In this document: positions 29,757 through 38,477 of the stretch, in pieces | How positions within the stretch are numbered: the stretch's first letter is position 1 | Layout: each line of letters begins with the position of its first letter | NCBI GenBank assembly: GCA_902826335.1 | Contig: CADEEL010000004.1 | Location: 1-63,435 of the forward strand | DNA: 63,435 bases | Reading direction: 5' to 3' | Source of the DNA: an uncultured Alphaproteobacteria bacterium | GTDB lineage: Bacteria > Pseudomonadota > Alphaproteobacteria > Caulobacterales > Aquidulcibacteraceae | Program-made: the position numbers and the translations under genes | The notes under the pieces: generated by a model | Told to the model about the DNA's origin: nothing | What the model saw: the letters and a program-made list of their open reading frames with translations, nothing else | The model's database searches: none

Positions 29757-30755
29757 TCAGGCCGGAAACGTCCGCTTCATCCAATCGGCGATCGCGGCGG
29801 TGACGTCGTCCGGCTTTTCCTGCTGCGTCCAATGGCCTGAGCCGAGGATGAGTTTCTTTTCGAGATTGGGCACATAGGCTTCCATGCCGTCGGCTGCCGA
29901 GGGCGGCAGAACGGCGTCGAGCTCCGCCATGATCATGAGGCTCGGCGCGGCGATGTGATCCTTGATGTGCGCCGAGCGCGTCCAATTGCGCGTGAAGTTG
30001 CGATACCAATTGATTCCGCCCGTGAACCCCGTGCGGGTGAACGTATCGATAAAGACTTGGCGCTCTGCGTCCGTGAGGAATGTCTCGCGCGTGTCGAATT
30101 GCGGCTGATAGGCCTCCACCATGCGCACAAGCGGGAACACGGATTGACCGCCCTGGCGTTCGCTTGAAAGCCCGGCCGATTGCGGCGCTTGCCCCGGAGG
30201 CGGGCGGCGCATGAACAGGTCCATCGTATTGGCGACGCTCTTCGCCAGCGCCGCGTCCGCCTCGCCCGGCTTCTGGAAATGCACGATGTACATCTCCTCG
30301 CCCATGCGCTTGCGCATGATCTCGATGGGATCGGCGGGCGCGCGCGGCGTAAAGGGCGTGTTGACGCCGATGATCCCGGCGCAGCGATCCGGATGGCGCA
30401 GCCCCATTTGCCAGACGACGAAGCCGCCCCAATCATGGCCGCAGAACACCGCTTGTTGGATTCCCTTGGCGTCGAGAAGGCCCACAAGGTCCGCGCACAA
30501 ATGTTCGAGATCGTAATCTTCAACCGCCTCCGGCCGATCGGTGAGGCCGTAGCCGCGCTGGTCGGGCGCCAGAACATAATGTCCGTGCTTGGGCAGATCG
30601 CGCAGCTGATGGCGCCACGAGAAGGCGATCTCGGGAAAGCCGTGGCAGAGCACGATCGGCGGGCGCGCGTCGGGCGGCCCTGCCTCGTAAACGGCCATGC
30701 GAATTCCGTTTGTCTTTACGAAATTTGGCGCCGGCCAATCTGGAAACGACTGCAT
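29757..30755 (-). CDS. Alpha/beta hydrolase, epoxide hydrolase-like
   Basis: A 332-residue protein. The nucleophile is Asp in GHDWGGFV, as in epoxide hydrolases and haloalkane dehalogenases, with HGFPE as the oxyanion loop and GSGHWTQQEKP holding the catalytic His. A helical cap with conserved-looking NWYRNF supports epoxide hydrolase. I chose the ATG at 30755 (MQSFPDWP) because GAGGTGA precedes it. Confidence 0.87.
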   Translation of the reverse strand: MQSFPDWPAPNFVKTNGIRMAVYEAGPPDARPPIVLCHGFPEIAFSWRHQLRDLPKHGHYVLAPDQRGYGLTDRPEAVEDYDLEHLCADLVGLLDAKGIQQAVFCGHDWGGFVVWQMGLRHPDRCAGIIGVNTPFTPRAPADPIEIMRKRMGEEMYIVHFQKPGEADAALAKSVANTMDLFMRRPPPGQAPQSAGLSSERQGGQSVFPLVRMVEAYQPQFDTRETFLTDAERQVFIDTFTRTGFTGGINWYRNFTRNWTRSAHIKDHIAAPSLMIMAELDAVLPPSAADGMEAYVPNLEKKLILGSGHWTQQEKPDDVTAAIADWMKRTFPA

Positions 30756-30849
30756 GAAACTCACCTCGCCTGGAACGCCTGCCGATGCCGCGATCTTTGC
30801 GGTTCGAGCGTCGAGGTGCAAGGTGAGCCCTTGAACTTGTGAGTCTTCC

Positions 30850-32556
30850 GTGACGGCGCCCGCGCTTCAGCCCAGCTTCATCGATCTCTTCACGCCCAAG
30901 CTCGTCACCGTGTTCCGTGAGGGCTACGGGCTCAAGGATTTTCGCGCCGACGCCATGGCCGGCCTCACCGTGGCGATCGTGGCGTTGCCGCTGTCCATGG
31001 CCATCGCCATCGCCAGCGGCGTTTCGCCGGATCGGGGGCTGACCACGGCGATTATCGGCGGCGTGGTGGTTTCGCTGCTTGGCGGCAGCCGCTTTCAGAT
31101 CGCTGGGCCGGCGGGCGCCTTCATCGTGCTGGTGAGCACGACCGTCGCCCGCTTCGGCGTTGATGGTCTCGTCTTGGCGACCATGATGTCCGGATTCATC
31201 TTGATGGCGGTCGGCTTTTTGCGCCTCGGCGCCTTCATCAAATACATTCCTTACCCGGTCACGGTTGGGTTCACGGCCGCGATCGCCGTCATCATCGCGG
31301 CGAGCCAGGTGCGCGAATTGCTGGGCCTGACGCTTGCGGGCGCGGAGCCTGCGGAATTCGCGCCGAAACTCCAGGCGTTGACGGCGGCGTTCGGAACAAT
31401 TTCGCCGCCCGCCGTTCTCACGTCGTTGGCGACCATCGCACTCATCGTCATCGTGCGCCGGCTCCGCCCGCACTGGCCCGCCTATCTCATCGCCGTCGCC
31501 GCAGCGACCATCGCGGCTGTGACTTTGGCGTTGCCAATCGCGACGATCGCCTCGCAATTCGGCGCCGTGCCGCACATGCTGCCCATGCCGAGCCTGCCCG
31601 CGATCAGCCTCGCGCGCCTCGCCGAGCTCGCGCCGAGCGCGGCCTCATTCGCGCTCCTGGGCGGCATTGAAAGTCTCCTCTCAGCCGTGGTGGCCGATAC
31701 GATGAGTGGGCGGCGCCACCGCGCCAACGCAGAGCTCGCGGCGCAGGGCGCGGCGAACATCGCGGTCGGATTTTTCGGCGGCTTTTGCGTCACCGGCACG
31801 ATCGCGCGCACGGCCACCAATGTACGCGCCGGGGCGCGGGGGCCCGTATCGGGCCTGATGCATTCGCTGTTTTTGCTGATTTTCATGCTGATCGCGGCGC
31901 CGCTGCTCGGCTTTGTGCCGCTGGCGGCGCTGGCGGGTGTGCTGGTAATGGTGGCCTGGAACATGGCCGAGAAGGAGGAGTTCGCCACCTTGCTGCGCGC
32001 GTCGCGCGGCGACGCGGCCGTGCTCCTCGCGACATTCTTGCTGACGATCTTCTACGATCTCACCACCGGCATACTGGTCGGATTCTCGATGGGCGCGCTC
32101 CTCTTCCTGCATCGGCTCGCGGAATCCGTGCGCGTGGATCATGGCGTCGTCGAAAGCGTCCTCGATGCGCCGGACGAGGATCGCGAACGCTATGACGCGG
32201 CCTTGGCGTCCGATCGCGATGTCGTTGTGTTCCGCATTTCCGGCGCTTTCTTTTTTGGCGCGGCGGCGGGCGTCGCGGCCGCGCTCGATCGCATCGCCGA
32301 GCGGCCGAAAGCCTATGTCATCGATTTCGCGGCCGTACCCATCCTCGACACCTCGGCGGCGGCGACCATTGTCGCCTTCGCCGCGCGCGCGGCGCGCCAT
32401 GGCGCGCTTGTCGTTATCACAGGCGCGGGGCGCCCGGTGCTGCGCACGCTGCTGCGCCAGGGCGTGCGCAAGGCTGGCGTCGTCGTGCGCGCGAACGTGA
32501 ACGAGGGCGTGGCGCTGGCGCGCGCGCGGATCAGCGCGGCTTCACCGCCAGCGTGA
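30850..32556 (+). CDS. SulP/SLC26 anion transporter with STAS domain
   Basis: A 568-residue membrane protein, GTG start. The N-terminal sulphate-transporter domain has the SulP signature region (ADAMAGLTVAIVALPLSMAIA, SRFQIAGPAGAFIVLVS) and the C-terminal 110 residues are a STAS domain (VVVFRISGAFFFGAA, VIDFAAVPILDTSAAATI). It could move sulphate, bicarbonate or a dicarboxylate; sequence does not decide. Its 3' end overlaps the convergent DUF423 gene by 26 bp. Confidence 0.9.
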   Translation: MTAPALQPSFIDLFTPKLVTVFREGYGLKDFRADAMAGLTVAIVALPLSMAIAIASGVSPDRGLTTAIIGGVVVSLLGGSRFQIAGPAGAFIVLVSTTVARFGVDGLVLATMMSGFILMAVGFLRLGAFIKYIPYPVTVGFTAAIAVIIAASQVRELLGLTLAGAEPAEFAPKLQALTAAFGTISPPAVLTSLATIALIVIVRRLRPHWPAYLIAVAAATIAAVTLALPIATIASQFGAVPHMLPMPSLPAISLARLAELAPSAASFALLGGIESLLSAVVADTMSGRRHRANAELAAQGAANIAVGFFGGFCVTGTIARTATNVRAGARGPVSGLMHSLFLLIFMLIAAPLLGFVPLAALAGVLVMVAWNMAEKEEFATLLRASRGDAAVLLATFLLTIFYDLTTGILVGFSMGALLFLHRLAESVRVDHGVVESVLDAPDEDRERYDAALASDRDVVVFRISGAFFFGAAAGVAAALDRIAERPKAYVIDFAAVPILDTSAAATIVAFAARAARHGALVVITGAGRPVLRTLLRQGVRKAGVVVRANVNEGVALARARISAASPPA

Positions 32557-32914
32557 CGCCGGCCCAGATCAGCACGCACCAGCCGGCAAGGAAGAAGAGG
32601 CCGCCCACGGGCGGGGCCATCGCGGTCATGTCCGCCATCGCCATGCCGGCGCCGCGCAGATAGAGCGAGCCCGAGAACAGCACGATGCCGGTGAAGAAGA
32701 GCGGCGCGGCGAAACGCGCGACAGCCGCACCCCAATTGCGGAACGAGACTGAGGCGAGCGCGGCCATCGTGTGCAGGATGTTGTAGCGCACGCCGATCTC
32801 GATCAGCTCGCGGCCATGGGGATCGGCGACGAGATGGGCGCCGAACGCGCCCACGGCGACGCAGAGGAAACCAGACAGCGCCGCTAGAAGCGGGGTCAAG
32901 CCGGCTTGGTTCAT
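32531..32914 (-). CDS. DUF423 small membrane protein
   Basis: A 127-residue protein with four predicted membrane helices, matching DUF423 (LSGFLCVAVGAFGAHL, RYNILHTMAALA, GSLYLRGAG, PPVGGLFFLAGW). Length is typical. The ATG at 32914 is the natural start. Its 3' end overlaps the SulP gene on the opposite strand. Function unknown. Confidence 0.88.
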   Translation of the reverse strand: MNQAGLTPLLAALSGFLCVAVGAFGAHLVADPHGRELIEIGVRYNILHTMAALASVSFRNWGAAVARFAAPLFFTGIVLFSGSLYLRGAGMAMADMTAMAPPVGGLFFLAGWCVLIWAGVTLAVKPR

Positions 32915-32994
32915 CACACGCTCCGTACATGCGCGCCGCATTGCGCCGTGCGTATAATAGCGCCTGGTTCAACAATTGCGCGGCCGACCTCCCC

Positions 32995-33038
32995 CCTTCC
33001 CGGGCTCGCCGCGAACACGTCGCCCCGGGAATGGGTGT
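32995..33038. repeat. Truncated cloverleaf-type repeat
   Basis: CTTCCCGGGCTCGCCGCGAA (from about 32996) followed by CGTCGCCCCGGGAATGGGTG resembles the right half of the element at 42924-43106. It is a partial copy in the 321-bp gap 32915-33235, which otherwise holds only the bipartite repeat at 33121-33217. Confidence 0.5.
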
Positions 33039-33120
33039 GAGTCGACATCAAGGAAGCGCGCGCCCACCGCGCGTTCGCGCCATTGAAACCGCGCGCCCGC
33101 TCGGCCAAGGTGCGCCCTCC

Positions 33121-33217
33121 AGAGCATGATCCGATCATATTGAATCGGGATTATGCTCTGGGTTCTTGAATTGCCGCGTTTTCTTCGACGAACCGGCGCC
33201 CACTTCGTCGGAAAACG
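33121..33217. repeat. Bipartite double-hairpin repeat, copy 1
   Basis: Hairpin A (33121-33159) is the imperfect palindrome AGAGCATGATCCGAT ... AATCGGGATTATGCTCT. Hairpin B (33175-33217) pairs GCGTTTTCTTCGACGAA with TTCGTCGGAAAACGC around CCGGCGCCCAC. Copy 2 is at 53610-53709 with the same layout and near-identical hairpin B. Copy 1 ends 5 nt before the ribosome binding site of the next gene. Confidence 0.85.
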
Positions 33218-33235
33218 CTTTAGGAGGCCCGCCGC

Positions 33236-34339
33236 GTGCTCACCAAGGGCGATGAATATCCACTCCATCAGACGCCCGAGCCGATCGCCTTCGCCGGCGC
33301 GGAGCGGAATTTCTACGATCGCTATTTCTTCAACGGCAGCCGGCTGGATGGAGCCGATTTCTTCGCCGTGGCGTTCGGCATGTATCCAAATCTCAATGTC
33401 GCGGACGCGCATGTCAGCGTGCTGCGCGGCGGCGTTCAGCACTGCCTGCACGCCTCGCGCGTGCTGGGCATGGAGCGGATGGATCTCGCCGTCGGCCCGA
33501 TCTCCATCGAGGTGATCGAACCGCTCAAACGTTTGCGCATTCGCTTCGATGGCGAGGGCATGAAGGGCGAACTTCAGTGCGAGGGCCGCGCCTTTCCGGT
33601 CCAGGAGCCGCGCTTCACGCGCCGCCAAGGCCCGCGCCTGATGATGGATGTGACGCGCTTCACGCAGGCCGTGCGCTGGTCGGGCTGGATCGAGATCGAT
33701 GGCGCACGCGAGTCCTACGCGGCGGACAACGCCGTGGGCGTGCGTGACCGCTCCTGGGGCGTGCGCCCCATCGGCGCCGCCGATTCTCAGCCAGTGGCGC
33801 CGCCAGCTCCGCCGCAATTTTACTGGCTGTGGGCGCCCACGAATTTTCCAAACCTCTCGCTCTATGCGCATGTCAATGAGGACGAAGCGGGCGTGGCCTG
33901 GAACACGCGCTGCACGCTGGCGATGGATGGCGCCGATGCGTCCGGCCATTTACACCTTGTCGATCCGCGCTTTCGGATGAGCTGGCGTCAAGGCGCGCGC
34001 CACGCGCAATCGATGATGCTCGAAGTGAAGGACCCATCGGGGCGCGATCATCGCGTGACCTGGACACCCGTCGCGCAGTTCCAAATGAAGGGGATCGGCT
34101 ATTTGCATCCCGAGTGGGGCCACGGGCTTTATAAGGGCGCACTCGCCGTCGCGCGGGAGGATTTCAAGCCGGCCGAGCTTGATCCGCTGGCGCCGATGAA
34201 CTTGCATATTCAGGCGATCTGCACGGCGCGCCACGAAGGGGCCGGCCAAGCGGCCGATGGCGTGGGCAGTTTTGAGCAATTGGTGATCGGCCCTCATGCG
34301 CCGAGCGGGTTAACGGGATTGTTCGATGGCGCGGCGTGA
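33236..34339 (+). CDS. Unknown protein of the APH-kinase cassette
   Basis: A 367-residue protein starting with GTG after a perfect AGGAGG site. No signal peptide or membrane helix. Recurrent tryptophans and motifs such as NAVGVRDRSWGVRPIG and FYWLWAPTNFPNLSLYAH suggest an all-beta, lipocalin/AttH-like or DUF7064-like fold. It is followed after 12 bp by an APH-like kinase gene. The fold guess is weak and I do not know the function. Confidence 0.75.
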   Translation: MLTKGDEYPLHQTPEPIAFAGAERNFYDRYFFNGSRLDGADFFAVAFGMYPNLNVADAHVSVLRGGVQHCLHASRVLGMERMDLAVGPISIEVIEPLKRLRIRFDGEGMKGELQCEGRAFPVQEPRFTRRQGPRLMMDVTRFTQAVRWSGWIEIDGARESYAADNAVGVRDRSWGVRPIGAADSQPVAPPAPPQFYWLWAPTNFPNLSLYAHVNEDEAGVAWNTRCTLAMDGADASGHLHLVDPRFRMSWRQGARHAQSMMLEVKDPSGRDHRVTWTPVAQFQMKGIGYLHPEWGHGLYKGALAVAREDFKPAELDPLAPMNLHIQAICTARHEGAGQAADGVGSFEQLVIGPHAPSGLTGLFDGAA

Positions 34340-34351
34340 GGGCGGGACGAG

Positions 34352-35392
34352 ATGTTGACTTCCGATGAAATCGAGCGCCTCGCGCATGTCATGGCCGGCG
34401 CGCTCTCGGCCGAGCGCGTCGCGATCGATAATCTCGCCCGCATTCCCGGCGGCGCGAGCCGGGAGACCTATCGCTTCGACGCGCGCTTCGCGAACGGAAG
34501 CGGCGAAGATTCGCGCGGCTTCATTCTGCGCCGCGATCCAGAGGACAGCCTGATCGAAACCGAGCGGGCGCTGGAATACGCCGCCTATAAATCCTTCTAC
34601 GGAACATTCGTTCCGGTTCCCCAAGCCATCGTGCTCGACGCGGAAGGCGGCGCGCTTGGCCGGCCGTTTTTCATCATGGAGCGGATCGATAACGCCGCGC
34701 CCGCCAATCCGTTCAGCGGCGATCCCTATGGGCCGCATCGCGAGTCCATCGGCCGCGATTTTTTTTCGATTTTGGGCGCCATCGCCGCGCATGATCCCTA
34801 TGACACGCAAATGCCGGCCGTGGTCGAAACGCCGGCGCCGGAAGAATGCTGGAGCCGCGAACTCGATCGATGGGAGCAGGTGATCGACGCCGATGCGCTT
34901 GAGCCGCAGCCGATCGCGCGCGCCGCCATACGCCGCCTGCGGCGCAATCCCCCGCCGCCGCCGGCGAAGCTCTCGGTCATTCACGGCGATTATCGGAACG
35001 GCAATTTCCTGCACAATGGCGCCGGGCGCATCGTCGCCGTTCTCGATTGGGAGATGGCACATATCGGCGATCCGTTGGAAGACCTCGCCTGGGCGCTCGA
35101 TCCGCTCTGGGCCGGCGATCCGCGTTTCGCCGCTGGGCTACTCGATTTCGACGAAGCCATTCATCTTTGGCAGGAGGCGAGCGGGCGGCGCTTCAATCCC
35201 GAGGCGTTCGCCTGGTGGTCGCTGTTTTCGCACCTCAAGGGCCTGGCGATCTGGATTTCATCGTCGAAAGCGTTTTTTGACGGCAAGAATCCCGATCCGA
35301 TCCTCGCTTTCTCCGGCTGGTATTGCACCACGCGCCACAACAAGATCATCGCGGACCGCCTCGCCGCGGCCGCGCCGGGAGCCCTCACATGA
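34352..35392 (+). CDS. APH-like phosphotransferase
   Basis: A 346-residue kinase-fold protein. The Brenner motif is SVIHGDYRNGNFLHN and the metal site VAVLDWEMAHIGDPLEDLAW, as in the acyl-CoA dehydrogenase-associated (ACAD10/11-like) kinases rather than antibiotic kinases. The N-terminal lobe has RIPGGASRETYRF and FILRRDP. It is second in a three-gene cassette and overlaps the next gene by 4 bp. The substrate is unknown, possibly a hydroxylated acid or acyl-CoA. Confidence 0.87.
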   Translation: MLTSDEIERLAHVMAGALSAERVAIDNLARIPGGASRETYRFDARFANGSGEDSRGFILRRDPEDSLIETERALEYAAYKSFYGTFVPVPQAIVLDAEGGALGRPFFIMERIDNAAPANPFSGDPYGPHRESIGRDFFSILGAIAAHDPYDTQMPAVVETPAPEECWSRELDRWEQVIDADALEPQPIARAAIRRLRRNPPPPPAKLSVIHGDYRNGNFLHNGAGRIVAVLDWEMAHIGDPLEDLAWALDPLWAGDPRFAAGLLDFDEAIHLWQEASGRRFNPEAFAWWSLFSHLKGLAIWISSSKAFFDGKNPDPILAFSGWYCTTRHNKIIADRLAAAAPGALT

Positions 35393-35841
35393 AGCCGTCC
35401 TTCGCGCATATTCTGATGGGCGCGGCCGGCGCCATGGGCACGCAAGTGGCGCCGCGCCTGGTGGGCGATCCCTACGCCATGGGGCAGGCCTCGATCGTCG
35501 GCCTCATCATGGTGCTCGTCGCGCAGGAGGCCGATCGCGCGGCCGATACATTGTCGCTCGAAACCGTCGGCATGCGCGCGCTGTTCGCCGAAGCGGCCGA
35601 AGCGCCCTTGCCGGAAGGCTTGCGCCGGCGCCTCGCCGCCATGGCGGACGCGCCGCATGCGGCGAACTTCACCGTCACCGCGCTTGAGGCGACCGCCACG
35701 CCCATGCGTGAATTGCTGATCGAGTTGCACGAGGCGCTCGAAGATCGGCCGGACGAATGGGCCCGCCCGCTCGAAGCCAAGGTGTGGGACATTTTGAAGC
35801 TCGGCGCCTATCACCGCGAACTTTATCTGCCCGTGCTGTGA
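35389..35841 (+). CDS. Small helical protein of the APH-kinase cassette
   Basis: A 150-residue, alanine-rich, helical protein overlapping the kinase stop by 4 bp (ATGA). One region, GQASIVGLIMVLVAQEADRA, is hydrophobic at its start but too charged to be a clear membrane helix. Coupled translation argues that it works with the kinase. No family recognised. Confidence 0.75.
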   Translation: MKPSFAHILMGAAGAMGTQVAPRLVGDPYAMGQASIVGLIMVLVAQEADRAADTLSLETVGMRALFAEAAEAPLPEGLRRRLAAMADAPHAANFTVTALEATATPMRELLIELHEALEDRPDEWARPLEAKVWDILKLGAYHRELYLPVL

Positions 35842-35893
35842 CTTCATTGCGCTCGCGGGCGGGGCGCGGTTTGCGCTAAGCGCTCATTGGCGC

Positions 35894-37069
35894 ATGCGCC
35901 TCGCCGCCCTCACTTCCGAACCCGTCGCGCGGCTGACGCTGACGATGTCATGCCTGTTTTGCGGATTCGGCGCGACATTGCCGTTCCTGTCGCGCTGGCT
36001 GGAGGAAGATCGCGCGCTCACCGGCCTTGAAATCGGCGCGGTGGTCTCCGCCGCGCAGCTCGCGCGCATCTTTGTGGGTCCGCTGATCGCGGCCTGGGCC
36101 GATGGCCTGCCGGACCGGCGCACGCCCATCCGGCTGCTCATCCTCGGCGGCCTCATTTGTTACGCGGCCTTCTTCCAGGCGCACGGTTTTTGGGCGCTTT
36201 TTGTGTTGAGCTTCATCGCCGCGTCGTTGACGCAAGCGGCGACGCCGCTTGTGGAGGGCGCGGCGCTGCGCGCGAGCCAGACCGGCGCAATTCCGTTCGG
36301 CGCGGCGCGCGCGACCGGATCGGCGGCGTTCGTGGTCGGCAACATCGCGGGCGGCGCGCTCATCGGCGTTATCGGCCCGGGCGCGGTCGGCGCCTGGTTG
36401 TTGACGAGCATGTCCGCCGCGGCGTTGTCGACATTCGCGCTCAAGGCCGATCCAACGCCGAGCACTGCGGCCGCGCTCGGCTTTCGCGGGCGCCTCATGC
36501 TCGCGGCGCGTTTGATGCGCACGCCCTATTTCGCGCGGCTTGTGTTCGGCGCCGGCTGCATCCAGGCGGCGCATGCGTTTTTTTACAGCTTCTCTGTGCT
36601 GGTCTGGCGCGCGCAGGGGATCGCCGATGGCGTCGTCGGTCTGCTCTGGGGTTTCGCGGTCGGCGTCGAAATTCTCTTCCTGGCGCTTCTGCCGCAAATC
36701 GAAAAGCGCGTGCCGGCGGAGACCTTGCTGATCGCCGGCGGCGCGGGCGCGGTGCTGCGCTGGGGCTTGATGGCGCTGGCGCCGCCAAGCGCGCTGTTGT
36801 GGCCGATCCAGGCGCTGCATGCGCTGTCGTTTGCGGCTTCGCACGTGGCGGCGCTGCGCCTGGTGCTGCGCGCCGCGCCAAGCGAAGTCATCGGCCTCAC
36901 GCAAACCATCTACGCCGCGCTCGCGGCGGGCCTTCTGATCGGCTTGGCCACGCTGGCCTCGGGCTGGCTTTATGACGCTTACGGCGCGGGCGGCTATTGG
37001 GCGATGGCCGCGCTCGCCGCGTTTGGCCTTTTCCTGGTGGCGCCCTTGGGCCACAGAGGGGCGCGATGA
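35894..37069 (+). CDS. MFS transporter
   Basis: A 391-residue protein with about twelve membrane helices. It resembles the MFS_1-like/HcaT-type transporters (CLFCGFGATLPFLSRWLEE at the N-terminus, a DGLPDRRTPIR loop between helices 2 and 3, and ASGWLYDAYG near the end). The substrate is unknown. It overlaps the NUDIX gene by 4 bp. Confidence 0.87.
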   Translation: MRLAALTSEPVARLTLTMSCLFCGFGATLPFLSRWLEEDRALTGLEIGAVVSAAQLARIFVGPLIAAWADGLPDRRTPIRLLILGGLICYAAFFQAHGFWALFVLSFIAASLTQAATPLVEGAALRASQTGAIPFGAARATGSAAFVVGNIAGGALIGVIGPGAVGAWLLTSMSAAALSTFALKADPTPSTAAALGFRGRLMLAARLMRTPYFARLVFGAGCIQAAHAFFYSFSVLVWRAQGIADGVVGLLWGFAVGVEILFLALLPQIEKRVPAETLLIAGGAGAVLRWGLMALAPPSALLWPIQALHALSFAASHVAALRLVLRAAPSEVIGLTQTIYAALAAGLLIGLATLASGWLYDAYGAGGYWAMAALAAFGLFLVAPLGHRGAR

Positions 37070-37551
37070 CACGCTTCGCCCTGCAATTCGGCCACACCCA
37101 TCCCGGCGTCACCTATGGCGAGCGCCCGGCCGCCTATGGCTTATGTCCGCGTGGCGAAAAAGAGATCGCCCTCGTGCGGTCAGAGCATGCGGGCGTTGCG
37201 CACTATGCGCTGCCGGGTGGGGAGCTCGATGCAGGCCAGGATGAGGCCGCCGCCCTGATGCGCGAATTCCTGGAGGCGACGGGCCTCACCGTGTGGCCGA
37301 CACAGGTAATCGGCCGCGCTGGGCAATATTGTCAGGTGGAGAGCAGCGCGCGCAACACGCTCGCCACATTCTACGAGGTCGAGCTTGCGGCGGCGGACAG
37401 CGCCCCGCAGCGCGATGGCGTGAGCCTTGTCTGGCTGGCGCCGAAAGAGGCGCTAATGAAGGTGCGGCATGAATCGCACGCCTGGGCGCTGTTGCATTGG
37501 CTGCGCGCGCGGCGCGGCGGGGATGAACTCGCCGGCGCGCGCGCGCGCTGA
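37066..37551 (+). CDS. NUDIX domain protein with a degenerate NUDIX box
   Basis: A 161-residue protein starting at ATG 37066, overlapping the MFS stop. The box reads GELDAGQ then DEAAALMREFLEATGL: the first Glu of GX5EX7REUXEEXGU is Gln and the second Glu of the EE pair is Ala, while REF and the first Glu remain. Hydrolase activity may be altered. It is probably cotranscribed with the MFS gene. Confidence 0.8.
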   Translation: MTRFALQFGHTHPGVTYGERPAAYGLCPRGEKEIALVRSEHAGVAHYALPGGELDAGQDEAAALMREFLEATGLTVWPTQVIGRAGQYCQVESSARNTLATFYEVELAAADSAPQRDGVSLVWLAPKEALMKVRHESHAWALLHWLRARRGGDELAGARAR

Positions 37552-37586
37552 AGCAGACGATCACGCGCTGCCGACCCAATGCACGA

Positions 37587-38369
37587 TCAGCTTGGCGGCG
37601 GCGCGCCCAATTGCGTGAGGCCTTCGGCGGCGCTGAGCACGCGGCGCAGAAAGCTGGGCCGGGCGATGCGCGGGGCGTCGATCGCAAAAGCGGTTTCGAG
37701 TTCGGGCAGGGGCGGCGCGGCGCTCAAACGCATTGGGCTCGGCACGCGCGGCGCGCGGATTTCGATTGTATCGTCGTCGAGCGCATCGTCGGCTGTCACA
37801 GGACCGCCGGCCAACGGGCCCGGCCGTTCAGGCGGCGGGTCATTGTCGGCAACGTTGATGTGATTGCGCGGCGAGAGATCAAACCGCGGCGCGCCCTCCA
37901 ACACTCGGTCCGCGGTCGACAGCGCCATGATGGAGATCGAGGCGGCGATCAGCGATCCGATCGCCCCGACATGCGATCCATCCGATTTGTCCGCTGCGGT
38001 TAAGCGGTCCAGGCGCATCTGCAAGGTGCGCCACGCCAAGCTGCCGCGATCATTGGCGCGCCAGGCGCTGAAATCCACGGGACCGACATCGGTATAGGTT
38101 GATTGAGGCGCTTCCGCGCCATCGATGCTGACCTGGGCGAGCCGCCGTTCAGCGAACAATTTCCCGGCCGCCTCAAGCACCGGCCAGGACTGCACCGATG
38201 CAGCCGACCAAAGCACGAGGCCGAACACGCGCTCGTTCATGTCGTCCGCGCCATCATCCGACAAGCGGCTGATGAGTCGCGTGGCGAAGCCTTCCGCGCG
38301 CAGCAGCGGGCCGAACGACGCCGCGTATTCGGCGTCCGCCGCCGCGCAGAGGATCAAAATCGTCGTCAT
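37587..38369 (-). CDS. TIR-like domain protein with a transmembrane helix
   Basis: About 260 residues from ATG 38369. The first 140 residues look like a TIR domain: TTILILCAAADAEYAASFG, VFGLVLWSAASVQSWPVLEA with Trp62 and Glu66 at the place of the TIR catalytic Glu, then VDFSAWRANDRGSLAW. A membrane helix follows (HVGAIGSLIAASISIMAL) and then a Pro-rich, acidic, disordered tail. TIR domains can signal by self-association or cleave NAD; neither is shown here. Confidence 0.65.
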   Translation of the reverse strand: MTTILILCAAADAEYAASFGPLLRAEGFATRLISRLSDDGADDMNERVFGLVLWSAASVQSWPVLEAAGKLFAERRLAQVSIDGAEAPQSTYTDVGPVDFSAWRANDRGSLAWRTLQMRLDRLTAADKSDGSHVGAIGSLIAASISIMALSTADRVLEGAPRFDLSPRNHINVADNDPPPERPGPLAGGPVTADDALDDDTIEIRAPRVPSPMRLSAAPPLPELETAFAIDAPRIARPSFLRRVLSAAEGLTQLGAPPPS

Positions 38370-38477
38370 CAGTTCCGTATGCGCCGCCGCGCGACCGACC
38401 AAACCCGGGCGCGGCGGCTTTCACATTTCTTTAACGCTAGATGCGGAGGCGCGCTATGGCGCCATTGCGCCACATGC

